Assembly: GCA_002633005.1 (NCBI GenBank)
Contig: NMRA01000877.1
Coordinates: 47,421-111,420, forward strand
Direction of reading: 5' to 3'
DNA: 64,000 nt
Origin: Phoronis australis
Lineage: Eukaryota; Phoronida; Phoronidae
Shown here: piece by piece, positions 45,853-57,440 of the stretch
Layout: each line of letters opens with the position of its first letter
How positions within the stretch are numbered: the stretch's first letter is position 1
Notes under the pieces: model-generated
The model's input: the letters and a program-made list of their open reading frames with translations, nothing else
Database searches by the model: none
What the model was told of the DNA's origin: nothing
Translations under genes and position numbers: made by a program

Positions 45853-46084
45853 CAGAGGTGGGTCTACAAGGGGGTTCAGGGGTTTCAACCCCCCCCCTCG
45901 GGACAGGATCAAGAATAAAAATTGAAAAAATTTTGCCAGAAAAACGAAATCAGCTACTTAAAACCACAGAAATGTTACACGGAAGGGGGAAACCCCCTCC
46001 CAACCTTCCTTCCGCTCGGCGCTACGCGCCTCGGATTCGCTCGAATCCTAACCCACCCTTACTGAAAACATAGATCTGCCACTG
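45853..46084 (+). mobile_element. hAT-like MITE, 232 bp (family E variant)
   Basis: Left end cagaggtgggtctacaagg and right end catagatctgccactg form an imperfect inverted pair. The interior has gggg/cccc runs and a cttccgctcggcgctacgcgc stretch. No target duplication was confirmed. Confidence 0.6.
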
Positions 46085-49000
46085 CTCCACTATAATCACA
46101 TAGATTATCAACACATTTATTCCCAGGCACAGGAGTTACTTACACTCTAACCTCGTCAACGACGCTATTTTTTCTAGCATCATTTGTTCTGCTTGTGTCT
46201 TGAAACCCCAGTTTTCCTAACATATTTTGCGCCAATGACCTATACATTTACGCGAACATCAGCAAATAGTTTCGCTAAACTTCTTTATTATATTTTATGT
46301 TTTATGTTTACTTCACTGATTTTGCTTTGTGTTACCATTGTCACGCCCAGTTCTGTGTTTGTCTGGTCGTGGAAGGCTGCGAGAGCCTGTTAGTTGGCCA
46401 TAACCCGCCATGCATGGAACGTATATACATATACATGTACTGGTACCGCCTAGTCTTTTCTGTGGGAAGTAACCACATACTATTAACATCAATTGGAAGA
46501 AGTTATGTTTCACCCCTTACAGGACATCTGTGTACATGTGCGTTGTTTTGTATACGGTCCACATAAGACCCTTTCATACTGACGTCGACGTGTCGATGTT
46601 TTGGGCAGTTGCAGTCAGTATGACGTGGATTTAATAAATTTCTCGCTTACACTGGTAACCGCTGTAGTTCCCTAAGCCCCAGACAACATTTACGATGGCT
46701 ATTCAACACGCCCTTTGTATTGATGTAGATCTGAGCTAATGAAGTGGAATGTAATAGCTAGCTTTACTTTCATAACAACGGTGGTTGTTATTACACCCAT
46801 ATTGGTTTTCTCTGGCATATGCACAGGGTAAAGCCTGCAATGTGGAGAGTAATTTAACTAGGGGTTCATTTTAAATATTACACAAAGACTAAAGTTAATT
46901 TGCGTTCATCTTGACAAAGGACCACTTCTATCCCAACGGAACGTTGGTTTTAAATATATTTCATACCTGTTTTCATTACTTTATTTTTAATATCCCTGTC
47001 TGTTTTTTTTCTGGTATACCAGTTGTCATCTTTTTACTTTGTTTTTAAACGATGTATCAAAGCAACTTAGAAGTCAATTAATTGTGAACACATCCCTGAC
47101 TTTTCTACATTACAGCTACACCGAACATGCGGTCACAGCAAACAAAACTACAGGCGTCAATATTTCAAGCTCAGTCTTAGTAGAACTCAAATCATACCAT
47201 ATATACAAAGTACAAATATGGTGATAGCCAAACTGAGGATTTGAATCCTCTGGACGAATTTTGGTTGCAGTAACTACATAACTATTCTAGCTTTTCCCCA
47301 GTCATAAAAATGAAATCACAGCTCTTGCCACCGGCCAGCCTCATCCACTGTTTGCACTCCCTCGTTTAATACAAAGCTATCCATCTTCTTGTGTTCACTT
47401 ACGTGTTTTCCTTTATAACTACAATCCAACTAACGAAATTGGCACATTTCTGCGAATATCAATTGTCCAGTTAGTGTGTTACTCCTCGAGTAAAGTAGTT
47501 AGGCATACCCTGGACCATAAGCGATATTTTAAAAGTTATTGACATCTATTTTAGTCACTGTGTGTTGTTTATAGATGTTTCAATGTAACTTAATTGTATA
47601 TTAAAAGAATAATTCACGTGATATTGATAACTCTGATCAGCGTTTGTAAATCCAATGAGTATATCAATACGCACAGTCGTTCATCTTCAATCGTTCACAA
47701 TGTTCGTAATATTTAGCTTAATAGTGCATCGATTTTTAGAAATCGAAAACCAAACTTGGTTGTTTTTTCCATTTGAATACAGCGTTGGTATTTGTTTTTG
47801 ACTAAAACTATTGTTTAATACATTTTGAAAATTCTCCAGTATGTACAGGCAGAGAAGATAACTACAGTTTAGAGAGTAGAGTAGATGAGATAGCTTCGCA
47901 AGATCGGTGGATCTCGCCTTCTGTCCTAATTACTTTTAATGGGGTCTTGCTCGCACCGGACAATGCGGCCATCGCAACTGAGTCCGACTCCGACTCTGGT
48001 CCTGGAAAAAGCCGCCCAGAAGGACGACCGGCGGTGAAAAGTCACGCATCTCTTTAGAAATGCGTGACTTTCGTGTAAGTGTATTATTCACCGCATGTGA
48101 ACGGTTAACTTCGGCACTGGATAGAAGTTACGAGCGCCAGTTAACTTCGCAATAAACGAGGTTCATTTAACAGCAGAGTGTCGACGCTGCGGTGCTGTAC
48201 GAACAGTCAACTTCTGTCCCATCGAAGTTATCGCCGGGTGCCGCTGTCATCGTCAACAATTAAAGTGCAGTGTCATCGCTAATAGTTGCTTATATTTTTC
48301 TCGAATAATCACCAATCGAAATAGAAACAAGATTTATGCATTTTGAAAAATCAGCGTGTGCTTGCGATTCATCAGCGCCACCTTGCGATTAATTCGATGA
48401 AAACAAAATGACCTACCGTTTACTTCGATGTCGGTTAACTACAGTATTCGGTATTAACGGTTCAGTTAACATGCGAAGATTTAGTAACAGGCAACATGTC
48501 AAACGCAGAGTACGAATCCAGAAAAAAAACAGCACTAACATAAAATTCTATAAGTGGAGTCTGTGAAGAATTTCAATCAAGTGTGACTTATTGCTTTTAC
48601 TAGGTAAAGACCCACGGAGTAACATACAATGACTTGTGAGTTATTGGGTGATCATTTATACTGGAGAAACATTTGTTTTAATAAGGAGTAGAGTTGGGTG
48701 AAGGGACAAGTATTTTGAAGTTACAGCTGTCAAGTCCCTGTATGCATAGGTAGCGTTATTCGAAGTTTCTATCTAGTTGGAAGGACACTCAAGTGTAAGT
48801 GAATAATATTCCAGTTGTTCTTCTGCGGAAGACAAAAAAAATCTTCAATGTAGTCAATGTGTTATTAATCAAAAATTACACCCAAATTCACTTCCGCTCA
48901 ATCAGATGATTTTTGCCACTGCGATTCTATGTCCACAAGGTCAAATTTGTAAATTTCTGGGGTCACCTAACCCGAGACGATGTCAATCAAACTAGCATTT

Positions 49001-50041
49001 TTGGTATGCTGGTTCGAGTTTCCAATAGGCATCACAGCTTCATTGTGAATCGAGGGACTAGGATTCGATTCGGCTTCGCCATCGAGATACAGTAGAAAAC
49101 AAGTCTTGGCAGTATCTCGAAGCAATATGAAGTGCAGGTCAATGAACTATTTTTACGCTCAAAAGATGTATCCCTTAACTCGCCGTGGAAATTCTCACCC
49201 GATGTCAGTTCTTTCGCAACCAATTTAACTTATACATGTACAGACATTAGATAATGACACAGGTAGGAATAAAATATGCTGATCATCTATTACAAGGAAC
49301 AAGACAAGGACGGGACATTGCAATAACACACGTGTATGGCATAGAAATATCATCACACAGAACTAAATAGACGATAATGCACAACTGAGCAAAGGCAGGT
49401 AGGGAAATAAAAACACACACACTAAATAATACATGTACATGGGTTTCCAATCAGGCAACTAAAGTACAATGGAATCTACCAGGACAAAATCTATCTTTAT
49501 TCATTAAATTGCCAACTACTAGACGTAAATTTTAAGTAAACTGGTGATTTTTTGATGCACTTAAATAAAAAGGTGGAAAAGAACTATTTAAGCAATCATC
49601 ACGCCCATGAGTTGAGGGATCCTGATGTACTCGGCACCTAACATACTGTATTACACTCATCGAAAACACCCTCCCGCATACCCGATGCGTAATGTGTCAT
49701 CGAGATTACCGGGAATTTCCGCAGATGAGCCAAATGGCATGTATTCGGAAAATGAAAATTTTCAGGCGTTTTAGTAACACCTGGGAGTTTATTTCGAAAA
49801 GCGGGCGTGTAAACGGAAAACCATAGTTTTGCTTGACTTGACACTACTGCTTAAAACTGCATTTTTATTTTTTTGCTAATAAATGCATAGTCCGCCAACG
49901 CCTTATTTGTTTTTTTATAAATGATACATGCTCAGCAAAACTGAATGTGACAAAGCGTTGACGCTGGCTGGGCTTTTAGGAGGAAAATTTCCTAATAAAC
50001 GTCCCACCGTCTGCCAGTGGACACTTGACACCAAAAGCTGT
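46085..50041. other. No gene seen; one strong small hairpin
   Basis: Almost 4 kb without a recognised repeat copy or coding sequence. At about 48036-48072 aagtcacgcat and atgcgtgactt form an 11-bp hairpin with an 11-base loop (ctctttagaa region), near a slightly GC-richer stretch (47950-48035). Its role is unknown. Confidence 0.45.
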
Positions 50042-50118
50042 CTCACCAAATGAACGCCCATGGTCGTCTATTAGGCATATTTTTTCGAATTAGTGTCCAT
50101 GGGCGTTTCATTTGGTGG
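50042..50118. repeat. Hairpin with 20-bp arms
   Basis: caccaaatgaacgcccatgg pairs with ccatgggcgttt-catttggtg about 36 bp later, with one extra base. Probably a small MITE or the core of one. Confidence 0.75.
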
Positions 50119-50575
50119 GCTTAGCTACGGAAAATCCCGGTGAAATGTAAAAGCTTATGTCAGCATGAAAAAAGGAACACCATACAGATATGGTTACATG
50201 AAATAAATACAGTAAGGTACATGTACATGTATATAAATTATCTTACAACTACCACTATAATTTGGCTGGACAGAATATCTACTGTTTGGCGTTAGTGCGT
50301 TTGAATAAGTTACAGTTAAATTTCTCACTTTGTATTGTTTGGTAAACTCCATGGAATGGGGCTCAAGGCTATTTTTGAGGGAGTTTAAACAACAAAATTT
50401 AGACATATTTGAGAGCAGCAGGGGCTTAGGATTTGATGAATGCCAGTAAATTAGACAGTTACAAATTACACTAACATCAATTACATATAAAAAGTATGTT
50501 ACATTAAACATCAGAAAAATATCTGAATACTTAAGCACGATTTAGACGTTCAAATCATAACTTACAATTAGTTTT

Positions 50576-51386
50576 CAGGAGATATCGGCGGTAATTGTTT
50601 ACAATATGACGACAATAACTTACACATATGATTTTGATATCGTACGATTCCTCGCGCCGTTATCTTTCCAAAAAATATATAAATTGATCCCCTACCGCGT
50701 TTCCTTCATATTTTTTCGTCGAATTTCAGTTAGCACTATTTCCCGGTGGACACCGCCATGTTAGCTCAACTCAAGATAACAGCGACACCTATTGTTATTG
50801 AATGAAACAGCATCATTGATTCTGAGCGGTGGTTGCCCGCGCGAGATTCCCGCTAAAGTTTTCCTGACATAATATGGTGGATGTACAAGTAGAAGCATTT
50901 TACCTTTTCCATTTTTTAGAATTGTGACCATTTGACCATTTTTCCATGAAATTGTCTGAAGTGATACTTTTTTCACAAATCTGGACCTCAAAAACAACCT
51001 CCGCTTTTTTGGCAGATTCTTGCTAGCAGATGCGTATGTCAGGGTCACCACAGGATCGAATTCGAACCCTTGGTTACGTAACTCGGGCAGGGGATTGACG
51101 GGTCTCGGTCAATTTGAACTTATGAAAAGCGACGATATGCAAGTCGGTAGATTAGTTCAGTTTTTGACCGCCAGGTGACTCCTTATCTATTCAACATGGC
51201 GGTATTACTACCGAGTAACAGGAAATAGTGCGAGCAGAAATTTCACGATAAAAAACTAAAGGAACGGGGTAGGAGAAATTTCTGTGTATATTTGGAAAGA
51301 TAACATTGCGAGGAATCGAACAATACCAAAATCATTTGTCTAAGTCATTGTCGTCATATTGTAAACAATTACCATATCGGCGACTG
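50576..51386. mobile_element. Non-autonomous element with inverted ends of about 190 bp
   Basis: 50576-50770 and 51190-51386 are inverted copies. Paired blocks: gatatNg-cggtaattgtttac, aatatgacgacaat, atgattttg-tat-gt-cgatt, cctcgc, gttatctttccaaa, gcactatttcc and taNcgccatgtt. About 420 bp lie between. The interior frame 50761-51051 (minus) partly uses the arms and matches nothing known. No target duplication was determined. Confidence 0.8.
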
Positions 51387-52457
51387 ATGTATTGAATGGA
51401 ATTTGTCAAGATGTCCGTGTCAATTTTTCGGCGGATTCCAGCACTGCACCTCCTAGCCAATTTGTTCATGACAACTTTCTTCTTTAGTGCTGTTGAGGGA
51501 AAATTTTGCTCAAGATATCTCGATAACACTGTACTTGTGGATTTCAATGGATCTTTACTTAGAGGTATATGATGACAATGCGCCGGTGTTTAATCGAGCT
51601 TTGTGTTGATTGGATAACAGCTGCACCTCATAGAAACAAATCGTCTGCGATGCTCCGCGTGCGCCTGTCAACGCCACAGCGTTGTTCATGTAAATGTGTA
51701 TATATACTGAAAATTACGCCAGCCTCTGCATAACGGACATTAATTCGGTTTGAACGAGGCGAGGGTCTCCATTGAGCGAGACAGTTAAATGGAAACAATC
51801 TGCATGTGGCATGGCGTCAAGGGAACGAGGACATTTACTCGAGGAATGACCGGTTTGACCGGGCTCTTGAGTGGTGTCATTATTTGGGCTTCGGAATGAA
51901 TATTTGTGAGGGTCATAGAATATATAACACGGCTTGTTTTGTAACAACAGTGCATGTGATTAATTCACATTTTTTGATTGACCAGAAAATCAGTTGCTTT
52001 CGTACCTCTGCAAAGGGTTATCGCCATACTGGCAATGGGCTAAAAGGACCTTACAGACGACGAACGAAAAGAGAGTGAATTTTTGTGTTTCAATAAAAAG
52101 AAATAAAACCAAGGATAATGCCATTACCTAAAGAAGACAGGTCCTTGAGGATAGGACGTGGTGGAGAAGTTTCCCGTATTTCTCAGGCTTTCGCACTAAA
52201 AGAGTCATGGAACGCAAAATCTCGACGGAATTGTCTTTTAACAACTTCCTGGAGGAAGTACCATTTTTCAACGTCTAATGCAGAGTAATTCATTTTCCCC
52301 TGGTAGAGAAAAAATCTCATCTCCATCCCACTTATGATAAATGTGCGCATGCGCTCAACTGTCACTCGGCAAACATCACTGATAAACAGATGTGTGCGTG
52401 GCTCGCTCGCTGGTTCCCTGCATGCCGCTAGGTGGGGCGGTAGCCACGCTAGCACAC
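51387..52457. other. No gene seen
   Basis: The frames here (51806-52078 plus, 52183-52557 minus) are not splice-bounded, and the second runs into repeat F. No exon that would give the transporter an alternative first membrane span was found. Confidence 0.45.
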
Positions 52458-52935
52458 AGGTATCACTTAATTTTCCTGGGAAAATTTTTGTACAGCGGTG
52501 TTTCTGATTGGCATGAGTGATGAACTGAAGTGTAAATGTGGTCTGTTCTACAGACAAATCGGTGCTTAAAATTCATGTTCAAAAAAGTGAATCCTACAAT
52601 TTGTGGTTGCGCCTTTCCGGAGTGCATCTTTCTACTGTGTCCTGAATTCTACACTGTGTGAATAACACACCGGTTAATCGGGGCAGATATGTGCTTGTTG
52701 TACATGTATGTCCTTCAAGCACGCGGCTATTTAACATAGTGCAGAAACGAATTAGTTGCTGCGACGCCATTTGCATGACAAGGCTAAAAATCGTTCACAG
52801 TCCGCCATTTTTTCATGATGTTGTAAAGCTAACCAATGACTGCTGAGGTTACATCAACCAATGCTAAAGCGAGTGCCACTGCGTGATACCTGCGTGCCGG
52901 CTAGGCACGTAGGGGACCAGCGAGTATGTGTGGTA
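52458..52935 (+). repeat. Element F fragment, copy 4
   Basis: Matches 14113-14590, then continues with the block seen at 17640-17735 (ggttacatcaaccaatgctaaagcg). It therefore joins the two pieces that are separate elsewhere and shows their original order. Confidence 0.7.
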
Positions 52936-53480
52936 GCACTCCTTGGATGTGGTCGGCAACACAGTATGAGGCAAGCCAATAAAGCAAGCAATTTCCAGTG
53001 CATTTTAGAGTATATTTGAATAATACTTGATGACTAAATTTAAACAGTGAAGACTTGCATCAATTGCCAATTAATCGGTCAGGCTGTTACTTGAAAAAAC
53101 GTTTTGTTCGTATCAAATGTCATAGGTCACATTTTACAAATAAAGCAAACGAGCTACCTTTTGTGTCCTGCCACACCAAATAAGGAGACGTGTTGTAACT
53201 TGGAGAAAAATCGGAAAATTGTGCGATCAGTTGACAGATCGTATTTTGAAATTAAATTAAAAATGCTTTGATATCAATAGACATCATTCAAAGTGCTTAA
53301 GAACAAACCGGAAAAATAAAGGGTAGGCTGGTTGAATTGTGTTCCAGTGGCCGGCAAAGAGCTAACTTGAGTGTAACAGTTTATTTCGTTTTTCGTGTTT
53401 GAGGCTGGTTAATACGTGTACTGTGGTTAATATCTGAATAACTGTGAATGACCCACTTATGTTTTATTATTTAATTGCAG
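52936..53480. other. No gene seen; intron up to acceptor
   Basis: AT-rich, with a pyrimidine-bearing acceptor ttattatttaattgcag ending at 53480. Confidence 0.6.
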
Positions 53481-53635
53481 GGGTGTCAGCACACTAATCT
53501 GTCAATATGTTTACCTGACATGTTCGAAAGAATCCACGGCAACTACGCTTCCGTGTCGTCAGCAATATCATTGGGCTCGTTGTGTAACATTATTTTGATA
53601 CCTCTGGCACTTTTGTCGAGTCGGTTTCCGAACAG
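53481..53635 (+). CDS. MFSD4B-like: Exon 2 of the MFSD4B/NaGLT1-like transporter
   Basis: 155 nt, phase 0 at the acceptor (ttgcag|GGG) and ending two bases into an Arg codon at the donor (AACAG|gtaac). It encodes residues 50-100 of the joined model: the second half of span 1 and first outer loop (GCQHTNLSICLPDMFERIHG), then span 2 (NYASVSSAISLGSLCNII onward). The LPD...HG.YASVSSA pattern after span 1 fits this transporter family. There is no start codon in good position, so it needs an upstream exon. Confidence 0.85.
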
Positions 53636-54234
53636 GTAACTTACATTCAGGTAGTAAACGTGTACTCATATTTGTGTACATGTACACTAAGCCGTGTACG
53701 GCCCAGCAACTGATCAGAATTCCGTTTAAATGACCAAATCGTAATAGTTAACTTCCAGTATGGAATACATGTTGCAATTCGTTGTTGGCCTTTTTCAAAT
53801 TCTCTAGTGTGATCCTTCTAAGTTACTTTGAGAAATCGAAAGTCTCTACCCATTGGGTTGATGCATCACGCCATCTACAACTGGTGATAATTGTAAAGTT
53901 ACTTGAAATAAAAAATAACCTTTGATGAATTAACGGTAGCTCATATGCGCGCAAAATAATATTACGTCTCTTATTCGACGCCATTTCCAACACTCCTCCA
54001 TTCGATTCTTGCGAAGTTGCTCTATCATTTACATGTACGCATCACGAGTGCTAACTTTCGGAGTCATGTAATGAGGAAGCTATCCTCTACTAAACCAGTG
54101 TAGAGCATCGACCTCACGCTCGTCGCTCGCTTTATACTTGAGCAGATAAAATCTAGTAGCCGATTCCACCTTTGACGCGGTTCAATAACATCAATTCATG
54201 TGCCGAAATACGCGTTCACTCTTTTCTGTTTCAG

Positions 54235-54368
54235 GTGTAACTTGATTATGGGTATTGGATGCATCATGGGCGGAATAGCTTACGTTCTACTGCCCTATAC
54301 CTTCTCAATGACCACGTTTGGAATCGTGTACTTCATCATCGCATGCTCTAATCAACTTCAGTTTGGAT
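54235..54368 (+). CDS. MFSD4B-like: Exon 3 of the MFSD4B/NaGLT1-like transporter
   Basis: 134 nt between tttctgtttcag and gtgagt. It completes Arg101 from exon 2, which gives RFPNRCN, the short basic loop after span 2 found in MFS proteins. It then encodes span 3 (NLIMGIGCIMGGIAYVLL) and span 4 (TFGIVYFIIACSNQLQFG). It ends after the first base of a Phe codon that exon 4 completes. Both splice borders and both phases agree with the neighbours. Confidence 0.88.
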
Positions 54369-54779
54369 GTGAGTTCTGAATCCTAACATTAACTTGCTAT
54401 TTAATAATCCGAGAATTGATGGGTTCTGCCGCCACCTGGTTACGATTTTGCTGAGGCGTACATAACACTCACCACGTCAATCGTTTTCAATTACACGTGT
54501 TTGATTAATGCGTGTTTCTTCTAATCGGACATTTAATAACTACATGTATAGGCTATCTTTACGTTTGATACGACTGATACCGGGGTATACATGTAGGGCC
54601 CTCTTGGAAAGCAGTGCTATCACTGAAGAGGCCACCCTCATTTTAAATATCACAATAATAAGTAAATAAATAAGTAAATAGGCATCATACTGCTCAGCCG
54701 GTTCTTTACAACACAATAAGATAATCTTCTGGGTGTTGATATCCTAGCATCTATTCACTGTATACTTTTTATGTTTCAG

Positions 54780-55924
54780 TTATTAGTCCCGGAATATCTG
54801 CGATGTGGAAAGACAGGGCGGCATTTCCATTGCACGTCGTTTCACTTGGTTATGCATTTGGTCGGGCTGTAGCTCCATTGATCACCAAGTCTTTCATATC
54901 GCCTGACGTCAACGCGACACGTGTTAACGAGAGTTTCCATCTCACAGAGGCTACTAATGTGTCGAATTCATCAACAAAGGACCCGCTACCTACTAGTTAT
55001 ATAGAGGTCCCCTTTGCAATATTTGCCTGCTTTGTCGTCATAGTTGGTCTTTTGTTTCTATTTTTCGACATTCTCGAGAGAAGTTGCATTCCTGTTCCCG
55101 GATCCGATGTTAAAGAGGTTAGATCCCGACAGCAAGGACTGAAGGCGACAGTCTCTAATGCCCTTTCTCCAAAGAGTTGGGCTAGTGGAAATTTCAAATT
55201 TGGTTTATTGATGGCTATCGGCCTTTCGCTGTACTTTGCATGCGTCCGGGGACATGGCAGCTCCGTCCTCATTTGGGGATTTTCCTTCATCATTTCATCT
55301 GACCTAGGTTTCACAAGAGAGGTAGCTGCTTACCTTGTGTCTGTATCCAACTTTTTTGGATTAATTTCCCTCGTGCTTGGTACCTTGTGTAGTTACTGCA
55401 TTGACATAAATGTTATGATATTCACTGAGCTTATTGGTACAGCCATGTGCTTTGCTCTTTTGTCATTTTGTGTAACTTCTCAATTATCGCTGTGGTTTTA
55501 TTTGTGCGGATACAAGTTGATGTCTGGATCCATGTGGGCGACTGGTTACGCTTGGATCAACCAGTACATCAGTTTTACTGTTGGACTAAATTGCTGGGTC
55601 ACCTTAATTTCTTGTGCGATAGACATTGGTACGGATAATCTCGTTGGTTACCTCCTGCAACGTGTTAGCATGATATCCATGATGTATTTGTTACTTGGTT
55701 TGGCAACTCTAGGCTTGGCGGTGGTGATTGCCTCACAGGTATTTGCCCTTAAATATGGAAATCGATGTAAAAAGCAAGTTTGTGAAAGAAAAGTGAGTCA
55801 ACATGCAGATTCTCAAGTTGATAACAACGAATGTTTCATTACCGGAACTACTGTCACAGATCAACGTGACGACACGCATGCACAGTTGAGGGAGGCACAC
55901 GGCGAACGCGATTCGATGTTGTAA
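54780..55924 (+). CDS. MFSD4B-like: Exon 4 (last exon) of an MFSD4B/NaGLT1-like sugar transporter
   Basis: 1145 nt from the acceptor atgtttcag to TAA at 55922-55924, coding residues 146-526. The product is a 12-span plasma-membrane carrier of the major facilitator superfamily. Human MFSD4B (NaGLT1, 518 residues) is reported to be a sodium-dependent glucose carrier of kidney; the substrate here is inferred only. The start, GFISPGISAMWKDRAAFPLH then YAFGRAVAPLI, matches the family block with G.....W..+..P..QALH..FG.G...AP. Spans 5-12 are at about residues 161-181, 221-245, 285-305, 327-348, 355-378, 380-400, 411-433 and 443-466. The loop after span 5 carries four N-glycosylation sites (N190, N195, N205, N208), so it should face outside. 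The middle loop (about 246-284) and the polar C-tail (467-526) should be cytoplasmic. The frame is intact, with no stops or frameshifts. MFSD4A or another MFSD4-like paralogue cannot be excluded. Confidence 0.92.
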
Positions 55925-56583
55925 ACAAGTGTACATGTTTGCGTGATCTTAACATCGTCGATTCTGTTCTGTCTTAGTTCTTGTCTTATTTTTCAGTGAC
56001 CCAAAATTAACGTATGGACGTACATGTAGGCCCTATTCATTTCGCCATTGGCGTATAGTGTGTGGTTATTCTATGATATCTAGAATATCCCCTAAAGTGC
56101 ATGATTTCGGGTTTTGCTGCGGGCTGAACCGTACCATGGGCATTTAATCGTACCAAGTGATCTGCTTGTGTCTGTAAGAACGCTTTTGTAGAAGCGGTTG
56201 AAGCAACTGCTGTGCTTAATACATGTCATTAAAACATGACTTCATTTCTTCCATTCGAGTCTTGGGTGTAATACACTTGTATACAAATTTTCTGCGTTAA
56301 TGCATAATTGGCCACCATACATCATTTACGCGTGCCTAGGCCTACCTTTCTGTCACTATCTTACGTCTTTGTTGTTTTTGATGGGACAGGGCATCCAGTA
56401 ACTAATGTCTTGTTTTCGTTTTGGTAGGCATGCAGCGCGAAATCTCCTACAAAAAGGTTTTCAACTGAACGTAGCAAATTGAATTCCTATCGATGCTAAC
56501 GTGAGAGTTATTCACTTTGGATATTGCAATCATTTCTAGCAAAACAGCCACAGTCACTATTTGTGAAGCACAGACGAAATAAA
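55925..56583 (+). other. 3' UTR of the MFSD4B-like gene
   Basis: Non-coding sequence after the stop. An AATAAA at 56578-56583 is a reasonable poly(A) signal, with another (AATAAAA) about 18 bases on. No earlier canonical signal was noticed, so the 3' UTR would be about 0.65 kb. Confidence 0.5.
56578..56583 (+). terminator. Candidate poly(A) signal AATAAA
   Basis: First canonical hexamer after the transporter stop, in an A-rich context. The cleavage site is not determinable. Confidence 0.4.
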
Positions 56584-57069
56584 AAAAATTATACCTAATA
56601 AAATATGTGTGCTCTCAGGCCCGTAGCCGGGGGGGGGGGGTTGTTGGAGGTTCGATCGACATCGCAGAAAAGGCCCAGCTCCAGCCTATATTGGTTTAAG
56701 ATACGGATGAACAACAACAACAACATTTTTGCAGGTACTGGTTCAAACAACTACAATGAATAAGTAGCAGCGAGTCACACCTGATCAGTTAGACAGGTTT
56801 TGTGTTTCAACGTTACTTCCACTGCTCAAGCTAACTATTGAAATTTTACTAAAACTCAACTGCCGCCAGACCCAAAACTGGCGAAAAACAAACGGTATCC
56901 ATGGAAACGAAAGGGGGTGTTTGTCTGACAATATATGAAAAGAATCTGTGACATGCCGTTTATGACCTTCTTCCTGGTCCATCTGTGACAGGGCGTTAAT
57001 CACCCTCTGCCTGGTACAGTTGTGCGTCTGTGCATCCATACCACCACTGATTGTATTGTGCACTTGTCA
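56584..57069. other. No gene seen; G-run and ACA repeats
   Basis: caggcccgtagccgg followed by about 12 G at 56617-56640 resembles a transposon end. (aac)n lies at about 56707-56725. The minus-strand 92-codon frame (56785-57063) matches nothing known. Confidence 0.45.
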
Positions 57070-57440
57070 TTAAGCAACTTCCCAGTAAACATGCAGGTAC
57101 TGGGCGAATACTGGCCCTGAACTGTCTTCTGCATTGGCCCAATGATGTAGGCCATTACTGATCCAATAACAGTTTGCACACCTTCTCGGTATTGGGCGTG
57201 TATAAGATTGCGATATCGGGCCAGTAAAGGACCAGTACCACGCCATTACTTCGCCAGTACACTAAAAACCGTTTTGGCCCTATAAAGGGCCAGGATTGAC
57301 TGTGTTGGCCTAGTACAGGCCATTGGTGGGCTCATTCATATTAACCCAGTACACTGTATACTAACTACATAGGCGAACGTGCAGTGGTAGTCCAGTACAG
57401 TGCCAATATTGAACCACTTGGGTTGCCTTTATAGGCCCAA
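57070..57440. repeat. Degenerate short-motif field (ggcc/ccagta words)
   Basis: About 370 bp in which words such as actggccc, ttggccca, ccagtac, gggccag and gtaggccatt recur more than 20 times on both strands, at irregular spacing of about 10-25 bp, without a fixed unit. It looks like a decayed minisatellite built on a palindromic ggcc...ccagta motif. Confidence 0.6.

Larger units (their letters stand above)
26875..53480 (+). other. Inferred intron 1 of the MFSD4B-like gene
   Basis: 26.6 kb from gtgagt (26875) to ttatttaattgcag (ends 53480). It holds the 749-N gap, repeats A, B, G, I and K, Kolobok-like pieces, a long-arm fold-back and other hairpins, and no other recognised gene. The inference rests on the phase match and the protein join described for exon 1. 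Confidence 0.55.

Noticed and set aside
48036-48072. Histone-type 3' stem-loop
   Set aside because: The stem is 11 bp with a large loop and there is no histone coding sequence nearby.
52183-52557. 124-codon frame on the minus strand near the transporter
   Set aside because: It runs into repeat F, has no recognisable motif, and is on the wrong strand to be the missing exon.
54803-54805. ATG at 54803 as the start of a one-exon protein
   Set aside because: The frame continues upstream through exon 3 and exon 2 in phase, and four more membrane spans would be lost.
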